NCBI RefSeq assembly: GCF_030296015.1
Contig: NZ_AP027368.1
Span: 1,674,001 to 1,738,000, forward strand
Source: Ferrimonas sp. YFM
GTDB lineage: Bacteria; Pseudomonadota; Gammaproteobacteria; Enterobacterales; Shewanellaceae
Length of the DNA: 64,000 nucleotides
Direction: 5' to 3'
Below the pieces are notes generated by a model. It saw only the letters and a list, made by a program, of their open reading frames with translations, had not been told where the DNA came from and did not search any database. Below, piece by piece: positions 35,142 to 49,500 of the stretch (position 1 is the stretch's first letter; each line of letters begins with the position of its first letter). Both the position numbers and the translations under genes were made by a program.

Positions 35142-35157
35142 TGAATGGGTGAGTCGC

Positions 35158-38337
<3,180 letters not shown>

Positions 38338-38348
38338 ACGCGGTCCTG

Positions 38349-39587
38349 TTAGTGGTTGTGGATCTCAAAGCCAGACTTGGCCTGCTCAGAGGCCAGGAAG
38401 AAGGCGCCCTGCACCGCCACCTGGCTACCGGGCTGGATACCGCTGACCAGATTCATCCCCTCCTGGCTGCTGAGCACCTGCACCTCGGTGGCGCTGTAAC
38501 GGCCGTCGTCATAGAGGTAGACCATCCAGTCACCATCCGGGCTGCGGGCCAGGGCGGAGTCCGGCAGCACGATGCCGCGGCGCTGGCTCTGGCTGATATA
38601 GGCGGTGGCAAACTGACCCGCATGGAGGCGGTGATCCGGGTTGGTTAGTTCCAGCCGAACCGCTTCGGTGCGGGTACGGGGGTCCAGTTGATGGTCGCGG
38701 CCGATCACCGTGGCTTGCACCAAGTCCTCGCCCACGCGGACGGTCAGCTTCTGGCCGATGCGGATCAGAGTGGCCTGGGAGGCGGAGACCTGGGCGTTGG
38801 CCCATAGGATGTGCTCATCGGCCAACACCATCAGGGTGCTCAGCGCCGGTTGGTTCTGCTGCATCACCGAGTTGTCCTGCTGCACCGTACCGGCGTGGGG
38901 GGCGAGCAGGGTGAACTGGCCGAGACGGCTCTCCTGTTGGTCCAGGCTATCTATTTGGGACTGGGTCATCCCCAGGGCCAAGAGATCCTGCAGGCTGGTT
39001 TCCAGATCGATTCGGGCCTGCTGATAGCGGCTGGCGGAGACCGCCTGTTTGCCCAGAGACTTGACCCGGCGCCATTCGGCCAGGGCCAGCAGATGCCTGC
39101 CCTGGGTGTCGGCGATGGCGCTGGAGGCCAGGGTCAGCAGCTTGGCACCGGGTTCAACCTCCTGCCCCGGCGTTACATGGCGGGCGATCACCCGGGCGTC
39201 CACCGGCAGAGACAGGGCGCTGGTCAGGTTGGGGTTGGTCAGCAGCTGGGTGGGAACTGGGTGACGGAAGTCGAGGCTGGTCTCGGTCACTGTTGCTACT
39301 TCGATGCCGGCGAGGGCGCTCTGGGCAGGGCTGAGTCGCAGCCCCTCCTCATGCTCCTCGCCTTCGTCGTGGCCATGGTCTCCGGACTCATGGCCGTGCT
39401 CCGGCCCTTCTGAGCTGTGGTCATGGCCCTCTTCGGCAACGCCATGCTCATGGTCATCCAGATCCAGCGTGATGAGTGACAGGTCGGTGTTGGCCTGATG
39501 GTCATGATCGTCACCGGCCAGGGCAGGCGCCTGGGTAAAGGCCAGCAGCAGGGCGGTCATCAGGGGAGTCAGTGTTTTGCGTTTCAT
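38349..39587 (-). CDS. czcB: RND periplasmic adaptor, CzcB/CusB type, histidine-rich
   Basis: 412 residues from ATG 39587 (MKRKTLTPLMTALLLAFTQAPALA signal). The mature N-terminus carries a histidine/acid-rich tail (DDHDHQ, DDHEHG, HDHSSEGPEHGHESGDHGHDEGEEHEEG), likely for binding Zn or other cations. The following barrel and hairpin domains (HVTPGQEVEPGAKL, RIGQKLTVRVGEDL) are membrane-fusion type. It links CzcA to the outer-membrane channel. Confidence 0.9.
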   Translation of the reverse strand: MKRKTLTPLMTALLLAFTQAPALAGDDHDHQANTDLSLITLDLDDHEHGVAEEGHDHSSEGPEHGHESGDHGHDEGEEHEEGLRLSPAQSALAGIEVATVTETSLDFRHPVPTQLLTNPNLTSALSLPVDARVIARHVTPGQEVEPGAKLLTLASSAIADTQGRHLLALAEWRRVKSLGKQAVSASRYQQARIDLETSLQDLLALGMTQSQIDSLDQQESRLGQFTLLAPHAGTVQQDNSVMQQNQPALSTLMVLADEHILWANAQVSASQATLIRIGQKLTVRVGEDLVQATVIGRDHQLDPRTRTEAVRLELTNPDHRLHAGQFATAYISQSQRRGIVLPDSALARSPDGDWMVYLYDDGRYSATEVQVLSSQEGMNLVSGIQPGSQVAVQGAFFLASEQAKSGFEIHNH

Positions 39588-39604
39588 GGTGCTGTTCCTC
39601 GAAT

Positions 39605-40828
39605 TCATTGGGCCTGGGCCTGGTCAGTCAGCCAGGCTTCCAGTTCGCCGCGCTGGGCCATCATCTCGATCCACAGGGTGCTTTGTTCGGCCGCCAGTTC
39701 GGCGCCAACGGCCCGGGTGTCGGCCAGTTGCTGCTGGGATTGCAGGTACTGACTGGTGGGCATCTCCCCCCCTTGCCACAGGGTCTGCATCAGCTTCTGG
39801 CTGCTTTGCAGTGAGTCCCGGGTCAACTGTTGCCAGCTCACGTAGTTGTCACTAACCGCCTGGTAGCGTTCGGACAGTGATTCCAGGGTGATCTCCAGGG
39901 TACGGGCATCACTGAGGAACTGGCTTTCGGCCACCAGAATGGCTTGATTGGCCTGGGCGATCTCCCCTTGATAGCGGTTGCGAACATTGAGGGGCACGGA
40001 GACCCCCAGCTGCAGGCTGCTGTCGTCGCCATCGGTCTTGGCACCTATGGAGAGGGTGGGGTCCGCCTTGCCCTGGGTTCGGGCCAGATCTAGTGCGGCG
40101 CGGGCCGCCAACACCTTCTGATAGTTGCCCTTAAGGGCGGGCAGCTGTGGCGTGACCTCGGTGGAGGGCAGGGAAATACTGGCTGACCAGGCGGGCAGCG
40201 CCAGTTGTGGGTTGCCCCCTGCAAGCCTGACCTGGGCCTTGGCCTGAGCCAGGGCTTGCAGGGCATCGGCGTGGTCACTGCCAACACGGGCCAGCTCCAG
40301 GGTGATCAGCTGTCTGTCCAGGGGAGCCAGTTCACCCACCTGAACCATGCGTTCGGCCAGAGTCAGCATCTCCAGGGTGCGCTGTTTCTGCTCGCTGGCG
40401 TAGCCCGCCAGGGTCTGGGCCTGGCTGAGGCTGACCCAACCGCTGAGCAGCCTGGCCAGCGCCAGGTTGCGACTTTGACGATATTGAGCCTGAGCCTGGA
40501 GGGCGGCGAGTTGAGCCACCCGGGTGCGGTAGCCCCGTTTATCGGACCAGTCGATGCTCTGGGACAGGCCCAGGGTGACCTCCTCTTTGGCGCTGGAGGC
40601 GCCAAGGTTCTCCACGTCCAGGGAGAGACCCGGGTTGTAGAGAGCCTGGTTGGCGGTGTCTACCGCCAGATTGGAGAGTGCCAGTTCGGCTTGTTGGGCC
40701 TGAATCTCGGGCAGAGCCTCCAGGCTGGTCAGTGCCTGTTGGGCAAACTCGGACCAGGGGGTGGCCTGTACGCCTTGAGCGGCGCACAAGCCCACTGCCA
40801 TCAGGGCAGTGCGGACAATAGTGTGCAT
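39605..40828 (-). CDS. czcC: Outer-membrane efflux channel, CzcC/TolC family
   Basis: 407 residues from ATG 40828 (MHTIVRTALMAVGLCAAQGVQA signal). The outer-membrane efflux protein pattern is seen twice (ELALSNLAVDTANQALYNPGLSLDVENLG, and LDLARTQGKADPTLSIGAKTDGDDS). It is followed within 20 bases by czcB and provides the exit duct. Confidence 0.88.
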   Translation of the reverse strand: MHTIVRTALMAVGLCAAQGVQATPWSEFAQQALTSLEALPEIQAQQAELALSNLAVDTANQALYNPGLSLDVENLGASSAKEEVTLGLSQSIDWSDKRGYRTRVAQLAALQAQAQYRQSRNLALARLLSGWVSLSQAQTLAGYASEQKQRTLEMLTLAERMVQVGELAPLDRQLITLELARVGSDHADALQALAQAKAQVRLAGGNPQLALPAWSASISLPSTEVTPQLPALKGNYQKVLAARAALDLARTQGKADPTLSIGAKTDGDDSSLQLGVSVPLNVRNRYQGEIAQANQAILVAESQFLSDARTLEITLESLSERYQAVSDNYVSWQQLTRDSLQSSQKLMQTLWQGGEMPTSQYLQSQQQLADTRAVGAELAAEQSTLWIEMMAQRGELEAWLTDQAQAQ

Positions 40829-40998
40829 AGGGATAAGATCCTGCGACAAATTGACGTTCAAATTGACTAAATGACCAGTCGCAGCGGGGCTCGCAAGGGA
40901 CGCCTGTGGCATACCACCATGGGGCCAAAGACAGGGGAGTCAGTGACACGGAATGGCAAATTGGGTCTTGTGAGCAGCCTGCGCTGGTGAAGGCAGGA

Positions 40999-41337
40999 TC
41001 AGGCGATGGGGGGTCTGAGCAGCTCGCTGGGTTGAGGATCCGGATAGCCCCTCAGGTAGACATAGTGCTGTGTCAGGCGCCCTGTCGCTGGCGCCGTCTC
41101 GGTGACGGCGATGGCCAGGTGGCCCGCATGGCAGTGGTGATGCAGACAGGTCTCCCCGTCTGAGTGTTGGTGCTCCTGGGTCTCATCGTGATGGCCATCA
41201 TGGTGATGATTGCCACTGTCGAAGTGAATCTCGATACTCTGCAGGTCCGCACCGATATGCACATGGCTCCCTTCCAATACCGCGCTGGCGGTCTGGCTCA
41301 GTAAGGTCAGCACTATCAGCAATACCAGTCGTTTCAT
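40999..41337 (-). CDS. Histidine-rich periplasmic protein, CzcI-like
   Basis: 112 residues: a signal peptide (LVLLIVLTLLSQTASA), a histidine cluster (NHHHDGHHDETQEHQHSDGETCLHHHCHAGH, seen as clusters) and a C-terminus ending LLRPPIA, as in CzcI-type proteins found first in czc operons. Expected to bind or sense Zn/Cd/Co in the periplasm. First gene of the operon. Confidence 0.8.
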   Translation of the reverse strand: MKRLVLLIVLTLLSQTASAVLEGSHVHIGADLQSIEIHFDSGNHHHDGHHDETQEHQHSDGETCLHHHCHAGHLAIAVTETAPATGRLTQHYVYLRGYPDPQPSELLRPPIA

Positions 41338-41526
41338 TTTCAGAGCAGAGGTTCCACTTTCAGTCAGGCGGTTGGAATCCTATCAGCAAAATTGGTTCCC
41401 GTAACCAAAAAAATCCTGTTGCTCCCAGGAGCTGGGTCACAAAATCCGTGTCGCTAGAGAGTTGACGTTTTTTCAACACCCCCTGAGAGAGACTGACCCT
41501 GTGAACTCATAACAGGGGACAGCAAG

Positions 41527-42297
41527 ATGCGTAATCCTAGGGGCGCCATAGGGGCCGTCCTTTTATCCCTGGCGGCTTTTACCAGCCAGGGCGCCGACTA
41601 TCTGGTGGGAGAGGTGAAAGCCTTGAAAAGGGTCACAGTCAGTGCTCAGAGCAGCGGTGTGGTGGCCGATTACCTTGTCCAGATAGGTGACAGGGTCCAG
41701 TCGGGCAGTGCGTTGCTGCAACTTGACAAGCGAGATGCCCGTTTGGCGGTGGAGTTGGCCCAAGCCCAGGTCGATTTGAGTGCCGCGGAGTATCAGAGTC
41801 AGCACAAACAGCTGACCCGGCTCAAGGAGCTGGCAGGGCGCCGCTCTCTATCCGAAAGCGAGCTGGATGAACAGAGCCGCATCACCCAGGTGAGCAAGGC
41901 CAAACTGGAGTTGGATCGCCGTGCCCTGGCCCAGGCTCGAAGAGAGTTGGAGAAAACGCAGCTGCTTGCACCGTTTGACGGCTGGGTGGCGGCCCGCCAC
42001 GCCGAGCTGGGGCAGTGGGTGAATCTGGGTGACCCTCTCTATGAGTTGGTGCAATTGGACCGGGTTAAGGTACAGCTGCTGCTGATTGAGGAGGATAAGG
42101 TGGCACTGTCCATCGGTCAGCCACTGACGGTTCGCCTTCCGGCGCTGGACGCCAGTGTCACCGGGCGGGTGGCCAGAATTGCTCCGGCTATGGAAGCGGG
42201 CAGCCATGGATATCTGGCCGAGCTGGAGCTGACCAATGATAAGTTGACGATTCTGCCTGGCTTCAGAGCCGAGGTACTGCTGGAGGTGGGCCAGTGA
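41527..42297 (+). CDS. RND efflux adaptor (HlyD/AcrA family)
   Basis: 256 residues. Signal peptide (AVLLSLAAFTSQGA), then paired lipoyl half-motifs (VTVSAQSSGVVADYLVQIGDRVQSGSALLQLD) around a coiled-coil hairpin (about 75-140) and a barrel domain. Shorter than AcrA. It overlaps the permease gene by 4 bases, so the two are translated together. AGGGGACAGCAAG precedes the start. Confidence 0.9.
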   Translation: MRNPRGAIGAVLLSLAAFTSQGADYLVGEVKALKRVTVSAQSSGVVADYLVQIGDRVQSGSALLQLDKRDARLAVELAQAQVDLSAAEYQSQHKQLTRLKELAGRRSLSESELDEQSRITQVSKAKLELDRRALAQARRELEKTQLLAPFDGWVAARHAELGQWVNLGDPLYELVQLDRVKVQLLLIEEDKVALSIGQPLTVRLPALDASVTGRVARIAPAMEAGSHGYLAELELTNDKLTILPGFRAEVLLEVGQ

Positions 42298-45281
42298 GGG
42301 GGCTATTGGACTGGTTCTGCCAGCGCCGCATGGCGGCCAACCTGCTGAGCCTGACTGTGGTGGTGCTTGGGGTCATGGCGGTTTACCGTCTGCCTTTGGC
42401 TGAGAAACCGCGCATCGATCTGGGTAGGGTCTCCATCTCCACTCAGTATCCCGGAGCCTCCGCCGAGGACGTGGAGGCCAACGTTACCGGCAAGCTGGAG
42501 AAGGAGCTGTTATCGCTGGCGGGAATTCGCAAGTTCACCTCCCGATCTGCGTCAGGTTCCTCCTCCATCTCGGTTGAACTGGAACCCTCGGTCAAGGATG
42601 TGGCCGGGGTGTACCAGGACATTCGTGATGCGGTCAACCGGGTGACCGACCTGCCTGCCGGGGTGACCGATGCGCCTCTGGTGCGGGTGATGAAGTCCTC
42701 CAATCTGGATTTTATGGTGGTAGGGATCAGCGCCGACGTTCCCTATTCCGAGCTGAGAGAGCAGGCGAGGATTCTGGAACTGAAGCTCAGGCGTATCCAG
42801 GGTGTCAGCGAGGTGCAGCTGATTGACCTGAGGGAGAGGGAGTTCTGGATTGAGTTGGAGCCGGAGCAGCTCAAGCGCTATGACCTGACCCTGACCGATG
42901 TGGCCGATGCCATCGCCGGGAGAAACGTGCTGATCACCGGGGGGACCATCGAGACCAACAACGGGGACCTGGAGCTCATCACTTCGGCACAGATGCTGGA
43001 GCCCCAAGCCCTGGAGAGCTTGAAGCTGCGCAGCGGGCCTGACGTGACCCTGAAGGACATCAGCGGCGGGATTCGGGAGGGGTTCGAGCGCCGCAGCAGC
43101 CTGGCGACCATCAATGGCCGGGCCGCGATTGGTTTCGACCTACGCGCGTCGGAGGAGGCGGACGTACTCACCACCTCTGCTAAGGTCAGGCAGTTGCTTG
43201 AGGAGGAGTCCCGTCGTCTGGGGCCCACCTTCGCCCTGGATGTGGGTTTTGATCTGGCCGGGGAGATCCGCGCCCGTTTTGACATCGTTAAGTGGAACGG
43301 CCTCAGCGGCCTGGCACTGGTGCTGTTGGTGCTGTCTCTCTGCCTGAATCGCCGCATTGCGCCCTGGGTGGCGTTTTCCATCCCCTTCTGCCTGCTGGGT
43401 ACCCTGACGGTGCTGTTGCTCAGCGGTCAGATCCTCGACAGCTATACCATGGCGGCCCTGATTTTGATCATCGGCATCATCGTCGATGACGCGGTGGTGG
43501 TGAGTGAGCGCATCGCCGCCCGCCGGGAGGCGGGGGAGGGCGTGTTAGAGGCGCTTCGCGGTGGGGTCGCCGACGTCTTTCCCGCCATTTTGGTGAGCAT
43601 CCTGACGACGGTACTGGCGTTTCTTCCTCTGCTGTTCCTGCCCGGGCAGATGGGTAAGATGCTCTACGTCTTGCCCCTGACCATCGGGGTGGCCCTGGCG
43701 TTCTCCTTTATCGATGCCCTGGTGATCATTCCTGCGCATATGCGCAGCGTTCTGACCCGCCCCCTCGGGGACAGTGCCGGGCCATCTGGGCAGCGCTGGT
43801 CTGGGCCTATCCTCTGGGCACTGCGGCATGGCCGGGGCTTGATCGCCACCCTGTTGCTGGGGTCGGTAGCCCTGAGCTGGGGCGTAATGCAACTGCTGCC
43901 CAAGGAGTTCTTTCCCTCTGATGGGGCCTATCTGGTGGAGATCTCAGCCCAGATGAAGGGCAACCAGAGCATGGAGCAGAGCTGGCAGTATGCCCAGGCG
44001 GTAGACCGGATGCTGGCACAGACTCCGGAGGTGGTCCGTTGGTATGGGGAGGTCAGCGAAAGTGAAGCCAGTTGGGAGGTGACCCTGAGTCCGGCGGGAC
44101 ACCGGGAGATCACCGCCACTGAAGTGGTGCATCGATGGCAGTCTCAGACCCAGTCCCTGCCTGGTATCCTGGAGGTGGAGTATGACGTGGACAGCGGAGG
44201 ATCCCCGCTGGGGCGACCGGTGGATCTGCAGGTCGCCGGCGGCAGTGATCAGGCTCGTCAGGCGAAGGCCGATGCCATAGTCCACTGGCTGGCGCAGCAG
44301 CCTGGGGTGATTGCCCCCCACCAGTCCAGGGCCGATGAGGTCGCCCAGCTCCGCGCAGACCCTGTTTATCCCTGGATGGTGCGTTACGGGGTGGATGCTC
44401 AGACCCTGGGGCGGACCTTGCGCCTGGCCATCGAAGGGGAGCGGGTCTCCAGGGTGTTCAAAGAGGATGAGGAACAGTTCTACCGGGTGGTCCTGGAGCC
44501 CAATGACCGCGAGGTCAATGAGCTGAGGCACCTGTTGGTGCGAGGCCAGGGGGGCGACCTGGTTTCCCTGGACCGGCTGGTCAGGTGGCACAGTGCCAGC
44601 AGAGAAGAGGTGATCAATCATTACAACGGTGAGCGTGCGCTGAGGGTGTCGGCCAGCCTGGACAGCAGTGTCACCGACCCGATATCAGTGGAGGCTGAAT
44701 TGATGAAGGCCATGGCGGGCGAGGGGGATCCCGCAGTGTCCATTCACAGTGCCGGCCAGGCCAGGGAGACCCGGGAGTCGATGACCGGCCTGGCCGTGGC
44801 GATGGCCCTGGCGCTGCTGGCCATCGCCATGTTGATGGCATTGTTGTTTGACAGGCTGGGCGAGGTCCTGGTTGGACTGGCGGTGGTGCCAACGGCGGTA
44901 GCGGCGGCATTGCTGGTGCTCTGGCTCCATGGCAAGCCATTGAGTTTCTTTGCCGTAGTGGGGATCATCGGCATGACCGGGGTGGTGGTCAATAACGCCC
45001 TGGTGTTGCTCTATCACTACCATGGTCTGCAGTTTAGCGATGACAAACATACCCGGCGCAGACAGTTGGTGGAGGGGGCCGTGACTCGGGTCAGACCGAT
45101 GCTGGTAACCACATTGACCACGGTGGCGGGACTGTTGCCCCTGGCTTACGGGTTGGGTGGCTACGACAACCTGATCTCACCCATCGCCCTGGTGATTGGC
45201 TGGGGGGTATTGCTGTCGGCGCCTCTGGTGTTGCTGCTGGTGCCTGCGGGCTACAAGCTGCTGCTTGAGCGCCGAGACTAG
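42294..45281 (+). CDS. RND efflux permease (AcrB/MMPL superfamily)
   Basis: 995 residues. The RND signature is present: PRIDLGRVSISTQYPGASAEDVE, then the conserved helix-4 stretch LILIIGIIVDDAVVVSERIAAR (with two Asp) and the second-half helix-10 block IIGMTGVVVNNALVLLYHYH. It works with the upstream adaptor; no outer-membrane channel gene is in the cluster, so a TolC encoded elsewhere is presumed. Substrate unknown. It is divergent from the czc operon. Confidence 0.93.
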   Translation: MRGLLDWFCQRRMAANLLSLTVVVLGVMAVYRLPLAEKPRIDLGRVSISTQYPGASAEDVEANVTGKLEKELLSLAGIRKFTSRSASGSSSISVELEPSVKDVAGVYQDIRDAVNRVTDLPAGVTDAPLVRVMKSSNLDFMVVGISADVPYSELREQARILELKLRRIQGVSEVQLIDLREREFWIELEPEQLKRYDLTLTDVADAIAGRNVLITGGTIETNNGDLELITSAQMLEPQALESLKLRSGPDVTLKDISGGIREGFERRSSLATINGRAAIGFDLRASEEADVLTTSAKVRQLLEEESRRLGPTFALDVGFDLAGEIRARFDIVKWNGLSGLALVLLVLSLCLNRRIAPWVAFSIPFCLLGTLTVLLLSGQILDSYTMAALILIIGIIVDDAVVVSERIAARREAGEGVLEALRGGVADVFPAILVSILTTVLAFLPLLFLPGQMGKMLYVLPLTIGVALAFSFIDALVIIPAHMRSVLTRPLGDSAGPSGQRWSGPILWALRHGRGLIATLLLGSVALSWGVMQLLPKEFFPSDGAYLVEISAQMKGNQSMEQSWQYAQAVDRMLAQTPEVVRWYGEVSESEASWEVTLSPAGHREITATEVVHRWQSQTQSLPGILEVEYDVDSGGSPLGRPVDLQVAGGSDQARQAKADAIVHWLAQQPGVIAPHQSRADEVAQLRADPVYPWMVRYGVDAQTLGRTLRLAIEGERVSRVFKEDEEQFYRVVLEPNDREVNELRHLLVRGQGGDLVSLDRLVRWHSASREEVINHYNGERALRVSASLDSSVTDPISVEAELMKAMAGEGDPAVSIHSAGQARETRESMTGLAVAMALALLAIAMLMALLFDRLGEVLVGLAVVPTAVAAALLVLWLHGKPLSFFAVVGIIGMTGVVVNNALVLLYHYHGLQFSDDKHTRRRQLVEGAVTRVRPMLVTTLTTVAGLLPLAYGLGGYDNLISPIALVIGWGVLLSAPLVLLLVPAGYKLLLERRD

Positions 45282-45399
45282 GGCGTTTTGCTCACTCTAG
45301 ATACCCATTTATTTTGGGCACAATGTCGACACATCGAGGCCTTAGCGGCCGGATGTTGGCGCAAAAATACTCAGCAAAGGTTAACACGCCCTTGTAGAA

Positions 45400-45428
45400 G
45401 ACGCGGCCTTGGGGCCGCGTCATTTTTT
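45400..45428 (+). terminator. Terminator after the RND pair
   Basis: GACGCGGCC-TTGG-GGCCGCGTC followed by ATTTTTT. Confidence 0.92.
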
Positions 45429-45507
45429 CAATCTGAAGCAATGGCTTCCTGTGTGCTGGCTATACTCAAACCAGGGTCAATTCTCACTTCATCCTGGAGC
45501 CTTTGCC

Positions 45508-46533
45508 ATGCCCGCTCGCCTCACTCTGCTCTCTGGTCTTCTCCTTGCCTTTCCTGTGTGCGCCGCAGACCCGCTTACCTTGCCAGACATGCCCGGCTGG
45601 AGTGGCTACCTGGGTGCCGGGGTGGTCTATTACGACGTCAGCTCCAATTTTATTACCGGCAACCGCTTTGTCGACTTGAACAACGAACAGAGCCAGGGCC
45701 TGGATAGGGCGCCTCGCTCCGATTCGGTCACCTCACCGGATATTCTGCTGGATCTGCGCTACACCTTCGAGGGACTGAAAACCCAGTTCTTCGTGGGGAA
45801 CCTGGTGCAGGATATGGTTCGGCTGGACCTGACTCATCAGATTGGGATACGTCACAGCCTGGATGACTGGGGCATCCTCTCCGCCGGTTATGTGATCTCT
45901 GCTCTGCCCACTGAAGTGTGGGAGGACCCCTTTCTCGATGAGGGCAAACGCACCAGAACGGATCGGGACTCGCAGGGCGTCCGGCTGGGGTGGAGTGCCA
46001 TCGCCGGGTCCACCCTGGGGCTGAGCTACACCTACCGCCGCATCGATGTCGACAACGACCGGGCCGGCGAAGAGCTGCGCATCAACGGCGAACTGACCAT
46101 GGAGGAGCAGGCTCAGCTGCGCCGCGACGGCGATCATCATCGGCTGGAGTTCAATGCCCTGTGGCAGCTCAGTGATAACCAGAGCCTGATCCCCGCCCTG
46201 CTGTTCACCCAGCGCAGCATCGATGGCCAGGCCAATGAGGGGCAGACTAAGGGGATGCAACTGACCTATCTGTATGAAGGCGCCAACTACAGTGCCGCGG
46301 TGACTGGCTACTACGGCGACCGGGATTACGACGCGGTCAATCCGGTGTTCGATGAGCCGCCGGATGCCGATGAGTATGGTGTGGGAGCCAACCTGTTCTG
46401 GCATAAGCCTATGGGGTTGAATCATTGGGATATTAGATTGGGATTGCTCTATTTTGAATCCGATGCGAGAGTAGAGTTCTACGACTCTGATCTTTTCGGT
46501 ACCAGTCTGACACTCTTGTACCGATTCCGCTGA
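45508..46533 (+). CDS. DUF2860 family outer-membrane-like protein
   Basis: 341 residues from ATG 45508; the longer frame from 45409 reads through the terminator. A signal peptide ([15 protein letters not shown]) is followed by a beta-rich domain: [23 protein letters not shown] near the start and alternating strands up to a C-terminal aromatic (LLYRFR), typical of outer-membrane barrels. The N-terminal pattern matches DUF2860 of Vibrio and Shewanella. Function unknown. Confidence 0.85.
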   Translation: MPARLTLLSGLLLAFPVCAADPLTLPDMPGWSGYLGAGVVYYDVSSNFITGNRFVDLNNEQSQGLDRAPRSDSVTSPDILLDLRYTFEGLKTQFFVGNLVQDMVRLDLTHQIGIRHSLDDWGILSAGYVISALPTEVWEDPFLDEGKRTRTDRDSQGVRLGWSAIAGSTLGLSYTYRRIDVDNDRAGEELRINGELTMEEQAQLRRDGDHHRLEFNALWQLSDNQSLIPALLFTQRSIDGQANEGQTKGMQLTYLYEGANYSAAVTGYYGDRDYDAVNPVFDEPPDADEYGVGANLFWHKPMGLNHWDIRLGLLYFESDARVEFYDSDLFGTSLTLLYRFR

Positions 46534-46541
46534 GGGCCGGC

Positions 46542-49500
46542 ATGGAAGTAATGGTACGACTCTGTCTGATGATTCTCTGTGTCTGGCTGCCGTCCGCGTA
46601 TGCGGTGCCAGAAACCAATGGCCGGGTGGCCCTGACCATGGCCGAACGTGCCTGGTTGGCGCAAAACCCCGTGGTGACCGTGGCGGTGGAGGACTGGCCT
46701 CCCATCGCCTTTGAACAATCCAATGGCCAGGCTGGCGGGCTGTCCGCCGGCTTTCTCGACCTCATCGCCAAGCGAACCGGGTTGAGGTTTCGTTATGAAG
46801 CCCGGCCCTGGCTGGCGATCCTCCAGGGGGTGAAAGATGAGGAGCTGGACATCATTCCGGCGCTGTTTCACCTGCCTGAACGCGAGACCTACGGCATCTT
46901 CACCCAGTCCTACTTTTCGGTGAAGGAGTTCCTCTATGTGAAGTCCAGTAACACCGGAATCAGCAGCTTCGAGGATCTCCGAGGCAAGCGCCTGGCCCTG
47001 GTCCGGGGCTACACCAGCTGGAATCGGGTGGCCGCGGCTTATCCCGACATCGAACTGGTGCCTGCGGAGACTCTGCTGGATGCGATAAACCTGGTGCTCA
47101 ATGGCGATGCCGACGCCACCTTCGAGGCTCAGGTGGCGGTGGAGCACACCTTGAATGCCTCTTTAATGGGTGGCCTCAAAGGGATGCCCCAGAACGCTTT
47201 CGACGACATTCCGCTGCGGATGATGGTTCGAAAGAGCGCGCCTGAACTGGCCTCCATACTGCAAAAGGGGCTGGACTCGGTCAGTGCGGAGGAGAAGCGG
47301 GCGATCATGGGGCGCTGGCTGCACACCGCCACCGATGACGTGGAGCCGGAGTTTGCCACCTACGAAAGCCTGCGTTGGCTGACCGCCCTGCTGGTGGTGA
47401 TCATCACCGCCCTGTTTGTCATGGGCAAACTGATGCAGCGCTTTGCCCAGTCGGAGCGGGCCGAACTGCAGTTTGGCAGCCCCAGATTCAGCTATCTGGT
47501 GGTGACCGGTCTGGCGGTGTTCGTCACCTTCGTCATCGCCATGAGTCTGATGATGATGGACTACAACAGGCGGGTGCTCGAGGAGCGCAACCAGATCTCC
47601 ATGGAGGTGATCGCCACCTCTGTGGTTGAGAGCCTGGAATCCATGGTGGAGGGGCGCCAGCAGGCGCTCTCCCTGGTGGCACAGAAACCGGACTTTATCG
47701 CGCTGGTGGAGAGCCTGCTAACCATCCCCCGTCATCCTCAGTTGCTGATCAACTCCGAAGAGCAGCAAGAGCTGCGCAGTGAGCTGGCTTCACTCAACTC
47801 CATCCTCGGCGACCTGGGCTTTTTCGTCATCGCCCCGGACGGTACCACCCTGGCCTCGGCCAGGGACATGGCCGTAGGCGAGCGCAACCTGATTGCCGCC
47901 GCCCGTCCGGGGGAGTTCATTCAGTTGCTGGCGGGACAGAGCCTGTTCATCCCGCCTCTGCCCTCTGACATCGCCGACACCGGCTTTACCATGTTTGTGG
48001 CCATTCCCATCTTCAACCGCTACGGCAAGGTGATCGCCGTGTTGGCGGAGCGGCTGGACCCCCATAAGGATTTTAACGCCATCATCGGCGCCGGCAGGGT
48101 CGGTGAAACCGGGGAAACTTATGCCCTGGATCGCAAAGGCCTGTTGCTCTCCAGCAGCCGCTTCGAAGAGATGCTGGTGAAGACCGGACAGATCCCCGCC
48201 GGGGTCCCGAGTATCCGCGCACTCGAGGTTCGCGATCCCGGCGGAGATCTGACTCAGGGCTTTGTGCCTGAGTCGGGCAAGCGGCCGCTGACCAAGATGG
48301 CCCAGTCCATCTCCCTGGTTCAGAGTGGCTCCTCCCTGGAGCCATACCGGGACTACCGAGGTGTGCCCGTGGTCGGCGTATGGAAATGGAGTGAGGTGCT
48401 GGGGATCGGCGTGGCCACCGAGATGGATGAGACCGAGGCGATGCTCTCCTACACCACCCTCAAGTCCACTCTCTCCCTGGTGCTTGGGGTGACCCTGTTT
48501 TTTGCCGTGGTGGCCATTCTCTTCACCCTGAGCCTGGGCAAGAACGCCAACCGGCGTCTGTCCCGGGCCAAGGCGTCCCTCGACAAGCGGGTGCGCCAGC
48601 GCACCTTGGAGCTCTCCCTCTCGGAAGAGAAGGTTCGGCTGCTGCTGGGATCCGTGGGGCAGGGGATAGTCGGCACCGATGTGGAGGGGCGGATCAACTT
48701 CGTCAATCCGGCGGCACTGGCGATGCTGGGGTACCAGGAGGAGGCGATGGTGGGCCGGGCCCTGGAACCGCTGCTGATGCTGGAGCCTGCCCAAGAGGGC
48801 CCCCCAAGGCCCAGTCCTCTTGGCTTGACCCTGAGCCGGGGGTCAAAAGAGCATCTGGATGATGTGTTGCTGAAAAGGCGCAGCGGCCAAAGTTTCTCCG
48901 CCGAGTACGCCACTCATCCTGTGGTCAAGGAGGAGGAGATCGTCGGCGCCGTGGTGGTGTTCAGTGACATCACCCAGCGTAAGACCATGGCCCGGGATCT
49001 GGCTCAGGCCAAGCAGGAGGCGGAGCTGGCGTCCGAAGCCAAGAGTGAGTTCCTGGCCAACATGAGCCATGAGATCCGCACTCCGATGAATGCCATCATC
49101 GGCATGTCCTACCTGGCCCTGGAGACCAACCTGGACCGCAAGCAGCGCTCCTTCATCGACAAGGTTCACCGTTCGGCAGAAGCGCTGCTGGGAATCATCA
49201 ACGACATCCTCGATTTCTCCAAGATTGAGGCCGGCAAGATGACCCTGGAGCAGACCCCCTTCTACCTGGACGATGTGCTGAGCAATCTGAGTAACCTCAT
49301 CGCCCTTAAGGCAGAGGAGAAGGGGTTGGAGCTGCTGTTCAATGTGGAGTCTGATGTGCCCCAGGCCCTGATTGGCGACCCCCTGCGTCTGGGGCAGATT
49401 CTCACCAACCTGGGCAACAACGCCATCAAGTTTACCGAGAAGGGGGAGATCGTCATCTCCATCCGCCTCCAGGAGCGCCACAACAACAGGGCACAGCTGC